Positions 59,501 to 64,000 of a DNA stretch of 64,000 bases are shown here, in pieces. The notes below the pieces were generated by a model. It was not told where the DNA came from. It ran no database searches and saw nothing but the letters and a program-made list of their open reading frames with translations. A program made the position numbers and the translations under genes. Positions within the stretch are counted from its first letter, which is position 1, and each line of letters begins with the position of its first letter. The DNA is from Choristoneura fumiferana (taxonomy: Eukaryota; Arthropoda; Insecta; Lepidoptera; Tortricidae), in contig NC_133474.1 of the NCBI RefSeq assembly GCF_025370935.1, forward strand, positions 13,001,915-13,065,914, written 5' to 3'.

Positions 59501-61996
59501 CGTAAAGTCATTGCCAAGAAGAATGCGCCGCAAGAAACTGGACAGAAAGTCATTCAACCCCAAAACACAAATAATCATTGGCTTTATTACAAACTGTACT
59601 AGCAGTTCATGTCTGTGCAAACCACATCAAAACACATTGAATTGATTAATGAAAGATATGATGGGCTTAGCTTACCAAAATCAACAAGCTCGTAAGACTC
59701 GAAAGTGGAGACACAGTCAATGAAGAGCTCTGCAGCTTTACTATAGTCTCTGACAGCGAGGCAGTAGATAGCTTCATATGCCTTCAGTTTGTTCCTTGAG
59801 CGCCAGTCGCCACCTTTATCAACCAACTCATGAGCCTGAAATTAAGAAATGTTTTTATATTTAATTGATACTATGTTTTTTGTTTGGAATTAAAGAGCTA
59901 CAAAGGCAAGTTGCTCTGACATTTGTTTTTTAGAAATTAGGATTAGTGATATAATTTTTTTAATTATTTTTTTTTTCGCCTGGATGGCAAACAAGCAAGT
60001 GGGTCTCCTGATGGTAAGAGATCACCACCGCCCATAAACATCTGTGACACCAGGGGTATTGCAGATGCGTTGCCAACCTAGAGGCCTAAGATGGGATACC
60101 TCAAGTGCCAGTAATTTCACTGGCTGTCTTACTCTCCACACCGAAACACAACAGTGCAAGCACTGCTGCTTCACGGCAGGATTAGAAAGCAAGATGGTGG
60201 TAGCAATCCGGGCGGACCTCGCACAAGGTCTTACCACCTGCAACTGCAACCTATCACAATGTTTTGTTAATTTAGAGACAATTAACTAATATTAATTTTG
60301 AATGTCTGTGTATGTCTATTTTAGGTACGCAACAAGCTTTTTACGGCATCCACTGTTTAAAAACTGTTTTTTAAAAACTGGTCAAACAAAATATACACTT
60401 TTACTGCTGTTAGGAGTCATTGACAGTAGTGGTTGCTTAACTAAAGCGAACAGTTGCCAAAAACAAAAAAGTTTAAGTTGAACTTTCAAATGTTCAGCAG
60501 GAATTAATTATGAACTGAAAAGTGTCAGTCTGTCTGAAATCATGAAAATAGTATTTGCACCAAAATACCAGGAGCTCATTGACACCAATCATAGTCAAAG
60601 GTGTTGTCATAGAAAATAATGTAATATACATATAATTAAATAGTCAAGAATCATTGAAAACTGTTAGAGGCATTCTGCTTGGTTTAATTAAAACTAGGCC
60701 TACACCTGTGACCATATTATTTCACACACTGGCGCACACCATCGCTTTCCCCATCTTTTTCAACCCATATCCAATACCATATGAAAGAAAGAACTAGTGA
60801 AAGCAACTGTTTCCAAGTGTGCTAGATAATAAGGCCTCTGCTCCTGTTCAACATTGATACAACAACACAAATCCTTACATTCATCCAGGCTTACATTCAA
60901 GGGAAATGTTACATGTAGATGTGACTGCAATTTTAAATCATATGCTGTTACAAATTTTACCTTGTTAATGGCTTTTCCCATGTCCTTTACATTGCAGCCA
61001 TGGAAGTAAGCAATTCTAAACAAGGCAAAGATTGCATCTAGCCTTCTGTTGGTAGTCAGTGTGGAGTCTTCATACTTCATAGTGGCAAGAGCAGTAGCTC
61101 CTTCTTTATCTCCAACGGAACACAAATAATCCAATCTGGAAGCCATAAAAAAATTACCATATCATAGTCAGATATTAAGTTTTTAACCTCTTGTATGCTC
61201 GCAACATGGAATTGAACAATTTACGCGAGATTTTCAAACATTTTGCAGATGAACCATTTAGTACAAAGGATGGTTTGCAAGAGACATTTTGCGAATGGGA
61301 TATAATTTTGGTGGAGGGATGTTTTGTGAATAAGAACAAATGCACCTAAATCGATACTATCCAAATAAAAGGATTAATGCAACATTTCTGCTTACCAAAT
61401 TACAAATCAATTCAACCAGTAGAAGTGGGTTATCAGAATTTACTTGTAAAACATTAAGCAAACAAACAAAGAAATACATACATACATACATATAATCACA
61501 CCTCTTTCCCGTAAGGGTAGGCAGAGACCACTTCTTTTCACTTGCTACGATCCTTACATACTTGTTTCGCTTCGTCCACTTTCATTTTTCCCTTCATACA
61601 TAACAAAGAAATGATGAAGCAAATGAAATAAATACTTGAAAAAATGGTATGTACTCAAGCTCAATGACCCAAACATGCCCAAATATGTACTAAGAAATAC
61701 AACGCTGTTAGTAACTACCTGTCCTGCCACACTGGCGTCTCCGAATCATCTTCTTGGAACTTCGACAGCCTGTCCGCGTTTTCTTTCGCCATTTCATCAA
61801 ATAACTTCTGATCAAAAGACCACCCCAGTTCAGTGCAAACTTCTTTGTAATAAGGTGCCATATTACCAGCCTTTATTCCTTGTAATAGCTGTTCCCGAAG
61901 TTGAGCATCATTTTTATACTCAGGTATCGTAAGTTTAAACTTGATTCCGGCTAAAGCCATATATTCAGGGGTTTTACCTTCAGCTGAAAGCTCCAT
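56394..61996 (-). CDS. Rpn7: 26S proteasome lid subunit Rpn7 / PSMD6 homologue, diverged (whole coding span, 6 exons)
   Basis: Homologue of PSMD6/Rpn7, a PCI-domain scaffold subunit of the 19S regulatory-particle lid, acting in nucleus and cytosol. Six exons on the - strand (61996-61719, 61135-60961, 59835-59676, 59017-58833, 58232-58057, 56568-56394) join in phases 2,0,1,0,2 at GT-AG sites and total 1,149 nt = 382 aa; human PSMD6 is 389. Family hallmarks: NMAPYYKEVC near 45, YLC..GDKEGA near 96, GGDWRSRNKLKAYEAIYCLAVRDY, STFESYELVDF, HECRYADFMKSLA, HYQHYVREARI, LLRAYRSLSLDNIAATFGV and the C-terminal GDLLLNRVKKLASVINF. The PCI domain covers roughly residues 190-350. The linker after the first helices is shorter than in human, and many normally invariant residues differ. 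A paralogue or fast-evolving orthologue is possible; a role in the proteasome is inferred by homology. Confidence 0.93.
56762..57001 (-). mobile_element. RTE-type non-LTR retrotransposon fragment (RT C-terminal region)
   Basis: The - strand frame contains YGSETWCFTVGLRNRLRVAQ, then RAMERAMLGVSLRDQIRNEE and IRRRTRVTDIAKRI. This is the end of the reverse-transcriptase polyprotein typical of lepidopteran RTE/CR1-like LINEs. Only about 50 codons are recognisable; homology stops on both sides, so this is a dead fragment lying in the Rpn7 intron. Confidence 0.8.
57070..57316. mobile_element. foldback element with about 80-bp TIRs
   Basis: Left 'aaggagcttatatacaacac' mirrors right 'ttgtatataagctcctt', and the match extends to 'gaaatttgatctttattac' / 'taataaaggtcaaatttct'. 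The centre contains a 'ccatctctttc/gaaagagatgg' pair. Inside Rpn7 intron 5. Confidence 0.75.
58057..58232 (-). CDS. Rpn7: Rpn7 exon 5 (PCI domain)
   Basis: Acceptor TGTGCAG|GTGGAG, donor ATCTCCAA|GTGAGT (phase 2). It encodes VETLICVDPVFRPHYQHYVREARI and the winged-helix part AYRSLSLDNIAATFGVTREF. Confidence 0.92.
58233..58832 (-). other. Rpn7 intron 4
   Basis: 600 bp containing a MITE (58350-58510); the rest is unassigned. Confidence 0.8.
58350..58510. mobile_element. MITE with 'taacccccttattcataaaa' ends
   Basis: Terminal 20 bp TAACCCCCTTATTCATAAAA at the left and its complement at the right are identical. 161 bp, typical of a common lepidopteran MITE. A lone end with similar sequence occurs near 45060-45080. 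Confidence 0.8.
58833..59017 (-). CDS. Rpn7: Rpn7 exon 4
   Basis: Acceptor TTTCCAG|GTACAAT, donor GCTTGG|GTGAGC (phase 0). It encodes TIIQYCVLACALALERHAL..., then LVESLHECRYADFMKSLAW. It is GC-rich with many Ala/Arg codons compared with the flanking exons. Confidence 0.9.
59018..59675 (-). other. Rpn7 intron 3
   Basis: 658 bp, AT-rich; no element or exon recognised. Confidence 0.8.
59676..59835 (-). CDS. Rpn7: Rpn7 exon 3
   Basis: Acceptor TTTCAG|GCTCATG, donor TTTTG|GTAAGC (phase 1). It encodes AHELVDKGGDWRSRNKLKAY and YCLAVRDYSKAAELF, then STFESYELVDF, the best conserved core of the helical repeat region. Confidence 0.92.
59836..60960 (-). other. Rpn7 intron 2
   Basis: 1.1 kb containing a retroelement copy in gene orientation (59960-60252) with its A-tail toward the exon 3 side; otherwise AT-rich with nothing recognised. 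Confidence 0.8.
59960..60252 (-). mobile_element. retroelement 3' end / SINE, copy 2
   Basis: Reverse-oriented relative of 30337-30613, with a T-run (A-tail on its own strand) at about 59967-59976. It inserted in gene orientation in Rpn7 intron 2. Confidence 0.7.
60961..61135 (-). CDS. Rpn7: Rpn7 exon 2
   Basis: Acceptor TTCCAG|ATTGG, donor AACAAG|GTAAAAT, ending in phase 0. It encodes LDYLCSVGDKEGATALATM... to GKAINK. The position of the usual 'LITRN' motif is replaced by divergent residues (NVKDMGKAINK). Confidence 0.91.
61136..61718 (-). other. Rpn7 intron 1
   Basis: 583 bp containing a lepidopteran repeat fragment with a (CATA)n tract (61478-61604). No additional coding exon is needed to keep phase. 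Confidence 0.8.
61478..61604. repeat. (CATA)n tract and dispersed repeat fragment
   Basis: 'catacatacatacatata' followed by 'cacctctttcccgtaagggt' and 'aggcagagaccacttctttt', a frequent lepidopteran repeat arrangement. Confidence 0.55.
61719..61996 (-). CDS. Rpn7: Rpn7 exon 1
   Basis: Starts with ATG at 61996-61994 (MELSAEGKTPEYMALAGIKF) and ends GACAG|GTAGTTAC in phase 2. It contains NMAPYYKEVCTELGW, matching the conserved NMAPYYE.LC..L.W of PSMD6. No upstream in-frame ATG adds homologous sequence, so this start is preferred. Confidence 0.92.
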
Positions 61997-63780
61997 AGTT
62001 TATACTTGTAGTTACAAAAAAATATGTTATGGATATAACAGACTATGACTTTCAGATAGAAAATATAGGTAACGAATAACAATTTTGGTGAAGTAAAGCA
62101 AACTGGCCAGTCAGAGCTGTCAAATAGGTTAACTATCTGTCATGTCATGTTAAGTAGGGTTGTTTATTGAGCAAGCATCAAAAAAATGGAGAACATTTTA
62201 TTTTTGATGATTTTTAACAAAATTCGCATTGCTTTATTACTTCATCAGAATATAAATTCAAGTACATAAGTGCATCAATTTTTTTAAATTTCCTTATTGC
62301 TAAGTTTCTAAAACCGTGTGTATGTCTTTTTCAAAAATATTGAAATAGTTACGATTTAGTATTTGAACACGCTCCGATAAAACACTTTTTTTGTCTAAAT
62401 TCTACTTTGTCATTGTAGTATTGCCAGCCCTTTTTTCTATTTGGAGTGGACCTCAGGATTGGACAGTGAAATATTTAAACAAAATAAGATTTACTGTAAA
62501 AAATATGACTGCTGTTGATTTGAGTACTATTTTTTTTATTACATTCATGGAATAGAAAATCTTATAATAGTTATAATATGTAAAAATATTATATTATAAT
62601 AATTATATTTATAAGGCAATTAAATTGAAAAAAGAAATGCTAATTGTACTGTGATTCAATCTCAAATACTTGAATTTATTCATTATAATATCTTAAAACA
62701 CATTTATCATTTTATCTGGAATTCTAATCAATATCCATTAGTTTTTGCCTCTTTGAGGGTTGTACGTACTCGATTTCTTTCTTTCTTTAATGATTAGCAG
62801 TCGGGTGTAGGATACATATACTCCATTTTTTTAACATTTGAAACTTAACGGTAAAATTTGCACACGTTTTTAAATGAAACAACGAGACTATTTAAGTGTG
62901 GTAACTTCTGTAATAAAAACATAATAAATACCGCTAATAAATGTACATGCTTAATCCATTTGTGTTCGAAATACCGAGAAACGTGTGTTACAATTTGACC
63001 GTTAATTCAAACCTTAAATTAAACGGAGTATAGTACCCACATAGTACCTATCTCTTTGTAGTCTGTTGGTGTAGAGATTATAATATGTATTTTTATTATT
63101 ATTATGCTTAGTTTTTGAGTCTTAATTTCTTTAGTCGTATAGCCAGTACCATCATAGTCGTACACAATTGCCCTGTACGGAAACGAGGTCTCTTTTTTGG
63201 AAATACCAAGGAAATACACATAAAATACCAAAACAATTTAGTTCTGTTAAAGGGATTATGATTGGAAAGCTCGTAAGTAAAACAAAGAAGTTTATTATTT
63301 TCGTAGACACACAAAGTTATAAAATTATCTTAGATTTTTTTATCATCGCGTGATGTCTAAAGCTGTTTTTTTTATCAGTCTAGCATTAGTAGGCAATTAC
63401 ATATTTGAATTTATTTTGACTCAATACAGGCTATACAGAGTAAATCAAGAAAATAACAATATCTCAAAAACCATGAATCTTAGCATAATAGTAAATGTCA
63501 AAAATTATCAAATGTTCAAATCCCTACATCCGACTGCCAAACATCCAGTATAAATTTTAAAAAACATGCATACTCCTACTTTTTTGAAGTCGATTCTGTA
63601 TGTAATTTTTACCCGCCTGCCCGAAGGAGGATTGTTTTTAATAAAAAAATGGTTATAAATTATAATGGATATAGATTATGATTGGTTATTTGGAGTCTTT
63701 TTGTATTTTTTATTTCAACTCCAAATTTGTTACTTTTACGGGTATCCCGTGAAACCATATCGAAAATACAAACTGAGACA
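61997..63780. other. region upstream of Rpn7
   Basis: Presumed Rpn7 promoter/5' UTR just above 61996, then AT-rich sequence without a recognisable gene. Small frames at 63019-63553 have no homology that I can see. 'cccgcctgcccgaaggagga' near 63612 resembles a dispersed repeat. Confidence 0.45.
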
Positions 63781-63809
63781 TGGATGCACAGAAAAACCAG
63801 AAAAAGAGA

Positions 63810-63880
63810 CCAGCGCTGGGAATCGAACCCAGGTCCTCAGCAATCCGTGCTGCGTGCTATAACCCCTACACCACCGCTGG
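63810..63880 (-). repeat. tRNA-like sequence (SINE head or tRNA pseudogene)
   Basis: The 71-nt - strand sequence folds like a tRNA: acceptor CCAGCG/CGCTGG, D-arm with TGGTGTAGGGGTTA, T-arm CTGGG-TTCGATT-CCCAG. The anticodon loop ACGGATT lacks U33, and the triplet GGA would mean serine without the long variable arm serine tRNAs have. A repeat-derived relic is more likely than a working tRNA. Confidence 0.6.
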
Positions 63881-64000
63881 ACAGGAATTTAGACACGAAT
63901 TTTTCCTATGCATACATATCTCAGGTTGCTTATTTCTACTACGCTACTTATGCAGCAGCAACTAGCGACATCTATGTTTCGCTCTCATCGAGCGACGTCA

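Noticed and set aside
60022..60289. Open frames on both strands in Rpn7 intron 2
   Set aside because: They lie within a repeated retroelement end found elsewhere in the window; not part of Rpn7.
63810..63880. Functional tRNA gene
   Set aside because: Lacks U33, the implied serine anticodon does not match the short variable region, and it looks like a repeat family member.

Overview
The window is nuclear DNA of an insect, almost certainly a moth or butterfly (Lepidoptera). It is AT-rich and carries many short 'gtaggta/tacctac' runs. It also holds many copies of repeat families that I recognise as typical of lepidopteran genomes: the 'agggttcc...tttcgccatgtctgtc' family, tRNA-headed SINEs, RTE-type LINE scraps, and MITEs ending in 'taaccccctta' or 'tacagtcaagtg'. 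There are two protein-coding genes, both split by introns, and no bacterial-type operons, CRISPR arrays or rRNA.

Layout. Positions 1 to about 30,800 are gene-free. This stretch alternates repeats and foldback elements with repeat-poor, higher-GC blocks that could be cis-regulatory DNA of the downstream gene. A GC-rich promoter-like block (about 30,790-31,260) precedes the spalt (sal/SALL) gene on the + strand. I resolve seven coding exons (31,193 or 31,325 to 53,936) with phase-consistent GT-AG junctions. They give a protein of 1,318 or 1,328 residues with one N-terminal C2HC finger and nine C2H2 fingers grouped 2-3-2-2. Two alternative first coding exons, both ending in phase 1, would give different N-termini. 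About 2.5 kb of non-coding DNA follows. The second gene then runs tail-to-tail on the - strand (61,996 to 56,394): six exons encoding a 382-residue homologue of the 26S proteasome lid subunit Rpn7/PSMD6. The last 2 kb is AT-rich non-coding DNA with a tRNA-like SINE head.

The genes have no evident functional link. Sal is a developmental zinc-finger transcription factor and the surrounding sparse landscape fits its expected complex regulation. Rpn7 is a proteasome lid/PCI protein, and this copy is clearly diverged from the canonical insect/vertebrate sequence as I remember it, so it may be a fast-evolving or duplicated copy. I did not find a new multi-gene system. The most interesting leads are the alternative sal N-termini, the diverged Rpn7, a CtBP-type motif in Sal, and several large foldback elements, one of them built from repeated internal modules.
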